From Methanoregula sp. (GTDB taxonomy: Archaea > Halobacteriota > Methanomicrobia > Methanomicrobiales > Methanospirillaceae): a stretch of DNA of 9,952 nucleotides. Of the stretch, positions 1-6,168 are shown in pieces (position 1 is the first letter of the stretch; each line of letters opens with the position of its first letter). The DNA is taken from contig JALOBP010000101.1 of the NCBI GenBank assembly GCA_023228295.1, positions 1-9,952 on the forward strand, in the 5' to 3' direction. The translations under genes and the position numbers were made by a program. The notes under the pieces are model-generated. The model searched no databases. It was not told the origin of the DNA and was given only the letters and a program-made list of their open reading frames with translations.

Positions 1-61
1 CTCTGGATCTCTGGTCCCATATGATTGTTGTTTCGTTTCCCGTATCTTTTTGGTAACTGAA

Positions 62-133
62 CCGCCGCGGGGGCGCCCCGTCGGGGGCGGCGGAGTTTAT
101 CCTGCATGGGGGCGTGGGGGCGGCAGCCCCCAC
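62..133. repeat. GC-rich double hairpin downstream of the first gene
   Basis: Two strong inverted repeats lie side by side. The first (74-89) has arms CGCCCC and GGGGCG around a GTCG loop, nested inside an outer CCGCC/GGCGG pair (62-93). The second (114-133) is a perfect 8-bp stem, GTGGGGGC with GCCCCCAC, closed by a GGCA loop. They sit beyond the stop codon of the minus-strand gene ending at 183 and after its T-run, so they could stabilise the 3' end of that transcript or belong to a dispersed GC-rich repeat. No convincing gene is seen in 1-182; the long open frame there comes from the GC-rich composition. Confidence 0.6.
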
Positions 134-167
134 TTCAGTACTCACTTACCCACTCATAATAGCGATG

Positions 168-182
168 AGCCAAAAAATGAAA
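168..182 (-). terminator. Probable T-run terminator of the 183-1052 gene
   Basis: Read on the minus strand, a run of six T (172-177) begins five bases after the TAA stop. Archaeal RNA polymerase commonly terminates at U-rich tracts without a hairpin, so this is the simplest 3' end. The hairpin at 114-133 further downstream could act as a back-up. Confidence 0.45.
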
Positions 183-1052
183 TTATTTTTGCAGGTAGAC
201 ATGGCCTGTTCCGTCGAAATATGTTCCTGCATTATCAAAGTTACTCGTGTATTTATTATACCCGGAGCCAATATTGGAATATAAATAATCTTCTCCAATT
301 GTATAGGCATTCGGGATAAGATAATGGCCGTCCTGAGTTTCTTTATGGCATTCGCCATACGACCAGTAATCCTGTAAAACGGATGACCATCCCCCTTCGT
401 GAACCGTACAGTGATACCGGTAGACTCCGGATGGCTTCATCATGTTGATTGCCCCATAATTCCAGTCGAGATTATTGAGAGACGACCCACGGTATCCAAA
501 TTGAATAAATGCGTCGATACCCCTACTGAATCCCAGAGTCTGTAAATAGGTTGCGAATTCGTCGTTGGTTTGCTTAAGGACTACAAAGCCAATCGGAGAT
601 GCATCGGGGTCGTTTAAATCATGATAAGGAGCCGATGCGGTCTCATATGCCCATACATAGACATCCTTGTTCAAAATATGCCTGATATTTGTTGGATCCG
701 GGGCGCCCAATACACCAATTTTAGCAGTCGTTTTCTGTGTAAGCTGATCATTAACAATTTTTTCAGCAGCTTCTTTTCCGACAGTCTTGACAAGATAATC
801 AATATATTCCTTGTTTACAGCGCGGAATTCTTCTTCTGAATATGGTTTTTTAGCTTTTGAGGCATCTATCTGATGTGTAACCCACAGAATTTCCGGTAAT
901 GTTTCTCCATTGATTGTCATTGTCTCATTGGCCAGAGAATCGGCCATTACATCCGACGTTTCTGAAATACTTGCCGCACTCACGATCGGTACCATCGCCA
1001 TCCCAGTCAGCAGCAGTGCCAGCAGGACGACTCCAAGTTTCATGTTACTCAT
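183..1052 (-). CDS. Secreted protein of unknown function, 289 aa
   Basis: I do not recognise a family. The reading frame can be extended to a TTG at 1082, but the ATG at 1052 is preferred: it has a ribosome site AGAGGA (1061-1066) eight bases upstream, and the protein then opens with a classic signal peptide. This has a short polar start, a hydrophobic core (residues 5-24) and a likely cut after Val-Ser-Ala (24-26), so the product should be exported. Residues about 60-110 look helical and charged. Residues about 130-289 are rich in Tyr, Gly, Asn and Trp and look like a beta-rich extracellular domain. The only two cysteines, C215 (HCTVH) and C235 (GECHKE), could form a disulphide. Base use is AT-rich: 241-300 is 30% G+C by my count, against 67% in 4141-4200 of purL. 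This suggests recent acquisition or a lineage-specific gene. It is divergent from 1590-2039. Confidence 0.8.
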   Translation of the reverse strand: MSNMKLGVVLLALLLTGMAMVPIVSAASISETSDVMADSLANETMTINGETLPEILWVTHQIDASKAKKPYSEEEFRAVNKEYIDYLVKTVGKEAAEKIVNDQLTQKTTAKIGVLGAPDPTNIRHILNKDVYVWAYETASAPYHDLNDPDASPIGFVVLKQTNDEFATYLQTLGFSRGIDAFIQFGYRGSSLNNLDWNYGAINMMKPSGVYRYHCTVHEGGWSSVLQDYWSYGECHKETQDGHYLIPNAYTIGEDYLYSNIGSGYNKYTSNFDNAGTYFDGTGHVYLQK

Positions 1053-1097
1053 CTTTTCATTCCTCTTTTTGGTTTTTTTCAATACGCTCCGCTAACC

Positions 1098-1107
1098 GGA
1101 TAAAAGA
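1098..1107 (-). promoter_or_regulatory. Possible TATA box for the 183-1052 gene
   Basis: On the minus strand the stretch reads TCTTTTATCC. Its centre is about 50 bases upstream of the ATG at 1052. A start site about 25 bases downstream of the box would give a leader of about 25 bases that includes the AGAGGA ribosome site. The match to an archaeal TATA box is moderate. Confidence 0.3.
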
Positions 1108-1247
1108 TATCCCCTCTGATAAGAGAGCGGGTGTGAATCTGGTTGGCGGAAAGGAGAGGATGGATGTGATAGCGATAATGCTTCCCTCTCCGGTTGGGTT
1201 ATCCGGGACAACCTCCGGCTGTCCACACGGATCGGTTTGGCATGGGG

Positions 1248-1290
1248 ATATAAACGATTTGTCGGCCAACATTCGTCACGTCCGGAAAAC
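1248..1290 (+). repeat. Copy A of the TTTGTCGGCCAACATTCGTC motif with TATA-like 5' part
   Basis: The motif TTTGTCGGCCAACATTCGTC starts at 1258 and is preceded by a TATA-like ATATAAACGA. The whole unit, GATATAA then C.A then the motif then GTC.GGAA, recurs at 1488-1525 with few changes (copy B, exactly 240 bases later). The first 24 bases of the motif recur perfectly in inverse orientation at 1527-1550 (copy C). Differences between A and B fall at all three codon positions of the open frame across it, which argues for a DNA or RNA element rather than a protein-coding repeat. Confidence 0.75.
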
Positions 1291-1370
1291 CCGCGAGAGC
1301 AGAAAAACCTGATCAGATGAGAATGTAAAACAAGATCAAATGGTTGCGAGGGAAAAACCATTCCGCGAGT

Positions 1371-1466
1371 TATAAACTGCCCGTCAACGGGAAAATGGTA
1401 TTAAGAATCCGGGGAGTGATTGTGATACCATGACCCCCGGATCTGCGGTGTTATCATAACAACCGC
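1371..1466 (+). other. Possible leader mini-gene (9-codon ORF) with hairpin
   Basis: A TATA-like TTATAAAC (1371-1378) is followed by GGGGAGTGAT (1411-1420), a good match to the archaeal ribosome-binding sequence. Nine bases later an ATG at 1430 opens a nine-codon frame, MTPGSAVLS, ending in TAA at 1457-1459. The stop lies inside a hairpin (1445-1466; 5-bp GCGGT/ACCGC and 4-bp GTTA/TAAC stems with one bulged A), followed by a TTTT at 1476-1479. The 12-mer GTGATACCATGA at this start (1422-1433) is identical to that at the start of the gene at 1590. This could be a leader peptide with an attenuator, or the remnant of a duplicated gene start. Expression is unproven. Confidence 0.3.
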
Positions 1467-1487
1467 GTCACTCTGTTTTAATTCAAG

Positions 1488-1550
1488 ATATAAGCAATTT
1501 GTCGGCCAAAATTCGTCGGGTCAGGAACGTGACGAATGTTGGCCGACAAA
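1488..1550 (+). promoter_or_regulatory. Promoter-like box plus large palindrome (copies B and C) upstream of the 1590 gene
   Basis: A TATA-like ATATAAGCAA (1488-1497) runs straight into copy B (from 1498), which faces copy C (1531-1550) to form a palindrome. The arms are 20 bases with one mismatch and are separated by 13 bases (1518-1530). If 1488-1495 is the TATA box, transcription would start near 1515-1520, inside the palindrome, and the gene at 1590 would have a leader of about 70 bases. A protein bound there could block initiation; in RNA the arms could fold into a long hairpin. No downstream T-run exists, so a terminator is unlikely. It may alternatively be a dispersed repeat unrelated to regulation. 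Confidence 0.5.
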
Positions 1551-1589
1551 AGGTATTAATCTGTAATTGGAACGCTTTCCCGTGATACC

Positions 1590-2039
1590 ATGAAGGTTCA
1601 CTGGTTAGCACTGTTATTGGTTATCGGTGCGGCACTGACCGTACCGTTAGTATCTGCAAAGATTGTTGAAGAAAAAAACGGTTATATTGTGACTCCCGGT
1701 GATGATACTATCCGGCTGCCGGAGATCTCCCGGTTCAGTTCGGCGTCAATTTCCCAGGGACAGGCCCAATGGTATTCAACATATGTCCCTGCCGGAAAAT
1801 CATCGTTCAATGCGGATCTTTCCTGGGGAAATCCATCCAGTTCCCTTGCACTCACGATAACCGCTCCCGATGCAACGTTCGGGCCTTATTACGATTCCGC
1901 GGATGGGAGGATTGATGGCCGGATTAACCTGAGAATTTTCAAATCCGACGGTCTTGCATCCGGCACATGGTGGTCGAAAATCTATGGTTATCAGGTGAGT
2001 GGTGTGCAAAGTTACACATATTCTGCATCAGCGAGTTAG
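1590..2039 (+). CDS. Small secreted beta-rich protein, PPC-domain-like, 149 aa
   Basis: The ATG at 1590 follows GTGATACC, a partial match to the 16S rRNA tail, and starts a clear signal peptide: MKVHW, a hydrophobic stretch, then a likely cut after Val-Ser-Ala at residue 23. The mature part of about 126 residues has no cysteine. Residues about 54-149 resemble the pre-peptidase C-terminal (PPC) jelly-roll fold. The pattern is ISQGQAQWYSTYVPAG, then alternating strands with SLALTITAPD, a DSADGRIDGRI loop that looks metal- or turn-rich, and a closing G-W-KIYGYQVSG strand. This assignment rests on pattern only and is tentative. PPC-like modules usually occur on secreted enzymes; here no enzyme is attached. 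The membrane regulator at 2079 starts 39 bases after its stop, suggesting a functional link such as shared control or sensing. Confidence 0.8.
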   Translation: MKVHWLALLLVIGAALTVPLVSAKIVEEKNGYIVTPGDDTIRLPEISRFSSASISQGQAQWYSTYVPAGKSSFNADLSWGNPSSSLALTITAPDATFGPYYDSADGRIDGRINLRIFKSDGLASGTWWSKIYGYQVSGVQSYTYSASAS

Positions 2040-2049
2040 ACCATAACCC

Positions 2050-2063
2050 TTTTTTTATCGTAC
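2050..2063 (+). promoter_or_regulatory. T-run: end of the 1590 gene and/or TATA box of the 2079 gene
   Basis: Seven consecutive T (2050-2056) sit 11 bases after the stop of the 1590 gene and could terminate it. The same stretch, TTTTTTATCG, is TATA-like and centred about 24 bases upstream of the ATG at 2079. That spacing would give a leaderless transcript, which fits the absence of a ribosome site before that start. The two uses are compatible. Confidence 0.4.
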
Positions 2064-2078
2064 CTTGAATATTCATGG

Positions 2079-2885
2079 ATGAAGAATAGGGTCAGGTACG
2101 TAACAATTCTGATCCTTTTTCTTTGTTCATGGTCACTGGTTCCCCTTGGTTCCTGCGATTTCCATCCCGGGTATACCGTCGAACCGGTAACACCGGACAT
2201 GGATCCCGGAACACCTCTTGAAACCGTGCCGGTCGATTTCTGGGATCTTCCCCCGGGAATGATACTGCTCGCTCTTGCATTATCAGTCTCATCCTTTATC
2301 GGATTTCCTGCAGAACTCTTCCTTTTCATAAAACTCTATGCATTCCTGGGATATCGCAGGATATCGCAGGTTACGATTCTCTCCAATCAAGCGCGGAGCC
2401 GGATTTACACCCGTATCCAGGATCATCCCGGGATTACGTATAATGCATTAGTCCGAATGGCCGGAGTTAAACGTGGAACCCTCCGGTATCATCTCATCCT
2501 GTTGAAACTGGGCCAAAAGATCATGGCTCATGAGGCATCGGGCAGCATCCACTATTTTACAAATTCCGGTTTATATTCCGACCCTGATAAGACGGTGATA
2601 ACGTATTTGTGGAATACAACGGATCGCCGGATTTACCAATTGTTGATGGAAAATTCTGAAGTGACAAGAAAAGAGATTGGAAACGACCTGGGGCTGTCCG
2701 TATCAACGGTGAGCTGGCGGATGAAAAGGCTCAGTGATGATAAAATTATCTGGATCCGAAAAACCGGAAAAAACGTGCGGTACGGAATATGTCCTGATGT
2801 GCGGCAGTATCTGGAAAAATACCTTATGCCGAATCGCGAGACGGTTCAGATTACTCCCATGGAACAGATTCGCGAATCTGCATAA
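2079..2885 (+). CDS. Membrane-anchored transcription regulator with two winged helix-turn-helix domains, 268 aa
   Basis: The N-terminus (7-24) is hydrophobic and ends in LGSC (C26), which could be a signal anchor or a lipobox. A short Pro-rich outside segment (27-57) follows, then a long hydrophobic stretch (59-90) ending in positively charged GYRRISQ, which places the rest in the cytoplasm. Residues about 104-163 form a first winged helix (HPGITYNALVRMAGVKRGTLRYHL, recognition helix GTLRYHL). Residues about 183-238 form a second (SEVTRKEIGNDLGLSVSTVSWRMKRL). Such double-wHTH membrane proteins are a known expanded group in methanogens, thought to be one-component regulators; their ligands are mostly unknown. 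It probably senses something at the envelope and acts on nearby promoters, with the palindrome at 1498-1550 as a natural candidate. The ATG at 2075 is out of frame and stops at once, so 2079 is the start. A direct ATATCGCAGG repeat (2351-2370) lies just after the membrane segment. Confidence 0.85.
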   Translation: MKNRVRYVTILILFLCSWSLVPLGSCDFHPGYTVEPVTPDMDPGTPLETVPVDFWDLPPGMILLALALSVSSFIGFPAELFLFIKLYAFLGYRRISQVTILSNQARSRIYTRIQDHPGITYNALVRMAGVKRGTLRYHLILLKLGQKIMAHEASGSIHYFTNSGLYSDPDKTVITYLWNTTDRRIYQLLMENSEVTRKEIGNDLGLSVSTVSWRMKRLSDDKIIWIRKTGKNVRYGICPDVRQYLEKYLMPNRETVQITPMEQIRESA

Positions 2886-3225
2886 TTCCTGGTCCACGAT
2901 TATGTTGTACAAACCTGGAAAAATGATACAGATGAGGGAAATCTGGAGAGATTTTTCCCGTTTGGGAGGGAGTCGGGGTGCCCTCGCTCCGAACCTTTTA
3001 AAAGATCATGAGTGGTGATTTTCATGAAGACCCTTTAAGATAATGCCTGGATATCATGATCGTTACCGGGGCAATCAGGCATCTCCTGGCCAAAACTATG
3101 CCACGGACGCAAACACGAAAGGATAACGATCCGGCGGGTGACAAGATCCTTGCACCGGATTTTTTGGCCCCACCACCCGATACCATTTTTCACCATCACG
3201 ACCAACCACATACTAGAGACTGCCT
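2886..3225. other. 340-base spacer between the regulator and purL
   Basis: It contains the probable terminator at 2969-3000. Further on is a GGTGAT ribosome-like site followed by a four-codon frame (ATG at 3024, MKTL then stop), which may be a decayed gene start. A TATA-like CCTTTAAGATA (3032-3042) could drive purL with a leader of about 160 bases. A 63-codon open frame from 3056 runs 22 bases into purL. It has no ribosome site, and its His/Pro-rich product resembles nothing, so I do not call it a gene. No tRNA or riboswitch fold was recognised. Confidence 0.5.
2969..3000 (+). terminator. Hairpin plus T-run after the regulator gene
   Basis: GGAG (2969-2972) and CGGGG (2974-2978) pair with CCTCG (2982-2986) and CTCC (2987-2990). 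This makes a nine-pair stem including one G-T pair, with one bulged T and a TGC loop. It is followed by CCTTTT (2994-2999). It lies 83 bases after the stop of the regulator gene and separates it from purL. Confidence 0.45.
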
Positions 3226-6165
3226 ATGCCCCATGTCCACCGGATAGAAGTCCGCTACAAGAACGACCCCCGGCTCAAAGTCCGGACCGACCGGATCCGC
3301 TCGCTTGGGTTTATGGTCGAGGAACTGCATCTTGTCGATGTCTATACCATAGCAACAACATCGCGGGATTTTTCAGCTGAAGAACTTAACGAGATTGGTT
3401 CGCAGCTCGCAAACCCGGTGGTGCAGGAGTTCACGGTAGACGAGGCAACCTATGCAACCTTTGACGCTGCCATCGAGGTCGGTTTCCTGCCCGGCGTGAC
3501 AGACAACGTGGGCGCGACTGCCCGCCAGACCATCGAGGACTATTTCTCGATGACGTTTGCACCGGAAGATGCGGTGTACAGCTCACAACTCTTTTTTGTC
3601 TGCGGAAGGATCCCTGATGATTCCTTACAGAAACTGGCATCAACGCTTGCAAACCCGCTTGTGAACCGGGTTCATATCAGGACCCGGCAGGAGTATGGCA
3701 CGGCCGGCATGGACCGGGTCGTGCCCTTCGTGGAACTGCACGAGCTCCTCACGGCCGAAACGGTTGACCTTGACCTCGATGACGCGGAACTTGCCCGGAT
3801 CGGCAAAGAGGGAATCCTCGACCCGCAGACCGGCCAGCGGCGGGGACCGCTCGCGCTTGACCTGGCCCAGCTCCACGCCATCCGCGACTATTTCGCGGCA
3901 AGGGGAAGGAAGCCCTCGGACGTGGAACTCGAGGCGCTGGCCCAGACCTGGAGCGAGCACTGCAAGCACACGATCTTTGCGTCGGCGCTTGACGATGATG
4001 TGCCAAATGGGCTGTACAAAACCTGCATCCAGGCGGCAACGAACAAGATCCGTAAAGAGCGGGGCGACAAGGACATCTGCGTCAGCGTCTTCTCCGACAA
4101 CTCGGGCGCGATCATCTTCGATGACCAGTACCTTGTCACCCACAAGGTCGAGACGCACAATTCGCCTTCGGCGCTCGACCCGTTCGGCGGTGCCCTGACC
4201 GGTATTGTCGGGGTGAACCGCGACACTATCGGCTTCGGCCTCGGGGCAAAACCCTGCATCAACATCTACGGTTTCTGCGTGGGAGATCCCGACAGCGATC
4301 CGGCGCTCTTCCGCGGGAAGGACCGCTCAAACCCGGTCCTCTCACCCCGCAGGATCCTTGACGGCGTAGTCCACGGAGTTGGGGTTGGCGGGAACTGCTC
4401 GGGCATTCCGACCCCGCAGGGTTTTGTATATTTCGACGACCGCTACCGGGGAAAACCCCTTGTTTTTGCAGGAACGGTCGGCATCATGCCCCGCGAGCAG
4501 GGCGGGAGGATACTCTCCGAGAAGCAGGCGCAGGCCGGCGACCTTATCGTGATGGTCGGAGGCCGTGTAGGAAAGGATGGGATCCACGGCGCTACCTTCT
4601 CCTCAGAAGCGCTCGACCCGGCCAGCCCGGTGACGGCGGTACAGATCGGTGACCCGATCACCCAGAAGAAGTTCTCGGATGTTATTGTCAAGGAAGCCCG
4701 CGACCGCAGCCTCTACCGGAGCATCACCGACAACGGGGCGGGCGGGATATCCTGCTCGGTTGCCGAGATGGCAAAGGAGTGCAATGGCTGCCACGTCATG
4801 CTCGATTCAGTCCCGCTCAAATACCCCGGCATGGCCCCGTGGGAGATCTGGATCTCGGAATCGCAGGAACGTATGACGCTTGCAGTCCCGCCCGAGAAAC
4901 TTGACGAGTTCATGGGCCTGATGCAGCGCCGCGAAGTGGAAGCGACCGTGATCGGGACGTTCACGGGCACCGGCCGGTGCATTGTCGAATACCATAACAG
5001 GATTGTCATGGATATTGACCTTGCCTTCCTGCACGACGGCCTGCCAAAGAAACATCTCACAACGGTCATTCCGAAACCAGAGTTCCCTGAACCGGCGGAC
5101 CCCTGCCCGCATCGTCTTGACGATACTCTCATGGCCATGCTCCGGAGAAAGAACATCTGCTCCAGGGAATTTATCACCCTCCAGTACGACCACACGGTCC
5201 AGGGCGGCCACGTGCTCGGGCCGGTGCAGGGAAACGGACGGGTCCAGGCGATGGCGACCCTGACAAAAGTCCTTCCCGGTTCAAAGAAGGGCGTAGGTCT
5301 CTCGCAGGGCATGTTCCCCTCATACTCCGAGATTGACCCCTACAACATGGCCGGCGCCGGCATCGACACGGCTATCCGCGGCCTTATTGCGCTCGGCGTA
5401 CCTCTCGAAGCGATTGCCATTCTCGACAATTTCTGCTGGTGCTCATCTGACGATCCCGAACGGCTCGGCCAGCTGAAACGTGCAGCCATCGGGTGCTACG
5501 ATGTATCGACCACCTTCGGCACGCCGTTCATCTCCGGAAAAGACAGTATGTTCAATGATTTCTCCGGGTACGATGAAAAGAACAACCCGGTTAAAGTCTC
5601 TGTCCCCCCCACGCTCCTCATCTCCTCCATCGGGGTCCATCCCGATGTTGCCAGAGCGGTCTCCATGGACGCGAAGATCGAGGGCGATCTCGTGTATGTA
5701 ATCGGGGACACGCTTGATGAACTGGGCGGTTCAGAATATTTTGCCCATCTCGGCAGTGTCGGCAACACCGTCCCGCACCTCGACCCTGCGGCAATGAAGA
5801 TCCGCTACCAGCGCATGACCGAAGCCATTTTCCACGGGATCGTAGCCTCAGCATTCCCGGTCACGAGCGGCGGCCTTGCTGTTGCGCTTGCAAAGGTTGC
5901 TATTGCCGGTTCGCTTGGCATGGATATCACGATCCCCGCAAACCGGCGGCCGGACTACTACCTCTTCTCCGAAACACTCGGGAGGTTTATTGTCACGGTA
6001 GCGCCGGATCACAAAAGGGAATTCGAACTGACGCTTGACGGGCATGCAATCCTGCTTGGCCGGGTGGCAAAGAAGAACCTCAGGATCACCGGCACAACAA
6101 CGCTCCTTGAGCTGCCGGTGAGCGAACTTGAAAAAGAATACAAAGCACCGTTCGGGAGGTACTAG
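3226..6165 (+). CDS. purL: Phosphoribosylformylglycinamidine (FGAM) synthase, PurS-PurL fusion subunit, 979 aa
   Basis: This converts formylglycinamide ribotide to FGAM using ATP and ammonia delivered by PurQ (EC 6.3.5.3), in the cytoplasm. Residues 1-160 are a duplicated PurS-like region: LANPVVQEF (61-69) and LANPLVNRV (141-149) occupy equivalent places in the two halves. A linker (about 175-225) follows. The catalytic core contains WSEHCKH (242-248, with the family's active-site His), VETHNSP (308-314, metal and substrate binding), DNGAGG (502-507) and ESQERM (545-550). The second AIRS-like half includes FISGKDSM (769-776). Ordinary archaeal PurL is about 700-750 residues with a separate PurS of about 80. 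This one matches the large clostridial-type enzyme without its C-terminal glutaminase, which is the next gene. The start at 3226 lacks a good ribosome site but begins in HRIEVRYK, as expected for the PurS strand. G+C is high. Confidence 0.95.
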   Translation: MPHVHRIEVRYKNDPRLKVRTDRIRSLGFMVEELHLVDVYTIATTSRDFSAEELNEIGSQLANPVVQEFTVDEATYATFDAAIEVGFLPGVTDNVGATARQTIEDYFSMTFAPEDAVYSSQLFFVCGRIPDDSLQKLASTLANPLVNRVHIRTRQEYGTAGMDRVVPFVELHELLTAETVDLDLDDAELARIGKEGILDPQTGQRRGPLALDLAQLHAIRDYFAARGRKPSDVELEALAQTWSEHCKHTIFASALDDDVPNGLYKTCIQAATNKIRKERGDKDICVSVFSDNSGAIIFDDQYLVTHKVETHNSPSALDPFGGALTGIVGVNRDTIGFGLGAKPCINIYGFCVGDPDSDPALFRGKDRSNPVLSPRRILDGVVHGVGVGGNCSGIPTPQGFVYFDDRYRGKPLVFAGTVGIMPREQGGRILSEKQAQAGDLIVMVGGRVGKDGIHGATFSSEALDPASPVTAVQIGDPITQKKFSDVIVKEARDRSLYRSITDNGAGGISCSVAEMAKECNGCHVMLDSVPLKYPGMAPWEIWISESQERMTLAVPPEKLDEFMGLMQRREVEATVIGTFTGTGRCIVEYHNRIVMDIDLAFLHDGLPKKHLTTVIPKPEFPEPADPCPHRLDDTLMAMLRRKNICSREFITLQYDHTVQGGHVLGPVQGNGRVQAMATLTKVLPGSKKGVGLSQGMFPSYSEIDPYNMAGAGIDTAIRGLIALGVPLEAIAILDNFCWCSSDDPERLGQLKRAAIGCYDVSTTFGTPFISGKDSMFNDFSGYDEKNNPVKVSVPPTLLISSIGVHPDVARAVSMDAKIEGDLVYVIGDTLDELGGSEYFAHLGSVGNTVPHLDPAAMKIRYQRMTEAIFHGIVASAFPVTSGGLAVALAKVAIAGSLGMDITIPANRRPDYYLFSETLGRFIVTVAPDHKREFELTLDGHAILLGRVAKKNLRITGTTTLLELPVSELEKEYKAPFGRY

Positions 6166-6168
6166 ACT

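Noticed and set aside
50..319. Open plus-strand frame at the left edge
   Set aside because: It begins at a TTG, runs through GC-rich hairpins, and covers the 3' end of the clear minus-strand secreted gene.
1160..1312. A 50-codon plus-strand frame from the ATG at 1160, preceded by AGGAGAGG and passing through copy A of the motif
   Set aside because: The ribosome-like site touches the ATG too closely, no family is recognised, and the A and B copies differ at all three codon positions. The conservation is therefore of DNA rather than protein.
1258..1550. CRISPR array or insertion sequence
   Set aside because: There are only three copies in mixed orientation with unequal spacing, no transposase fragment in the interior, and no visible target duplication at the ends.
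1498..1550. Palindrome as an intrinsic terminator
   Set aside because: No T-run follows the stem on either strand, and it sits 40 bases before a start codon next to a TATA-like box.
3056..3247. 63-codon frame upstream of and overlapping the purL start
   Set aside because: No ribosome site, the nearest TATA-like box is too close for a leaderless start, and the His/Pro-rich product resembles no protein.
3640..4158. Long minus-strand frames inside purL and purQ (for example 3640-4158, 4713-5312, 5848-6327)
   Set aside because: They are antisense shadows of G+C-rich coding sequence with Arg/Ser/Pro-rich products and no start signals.
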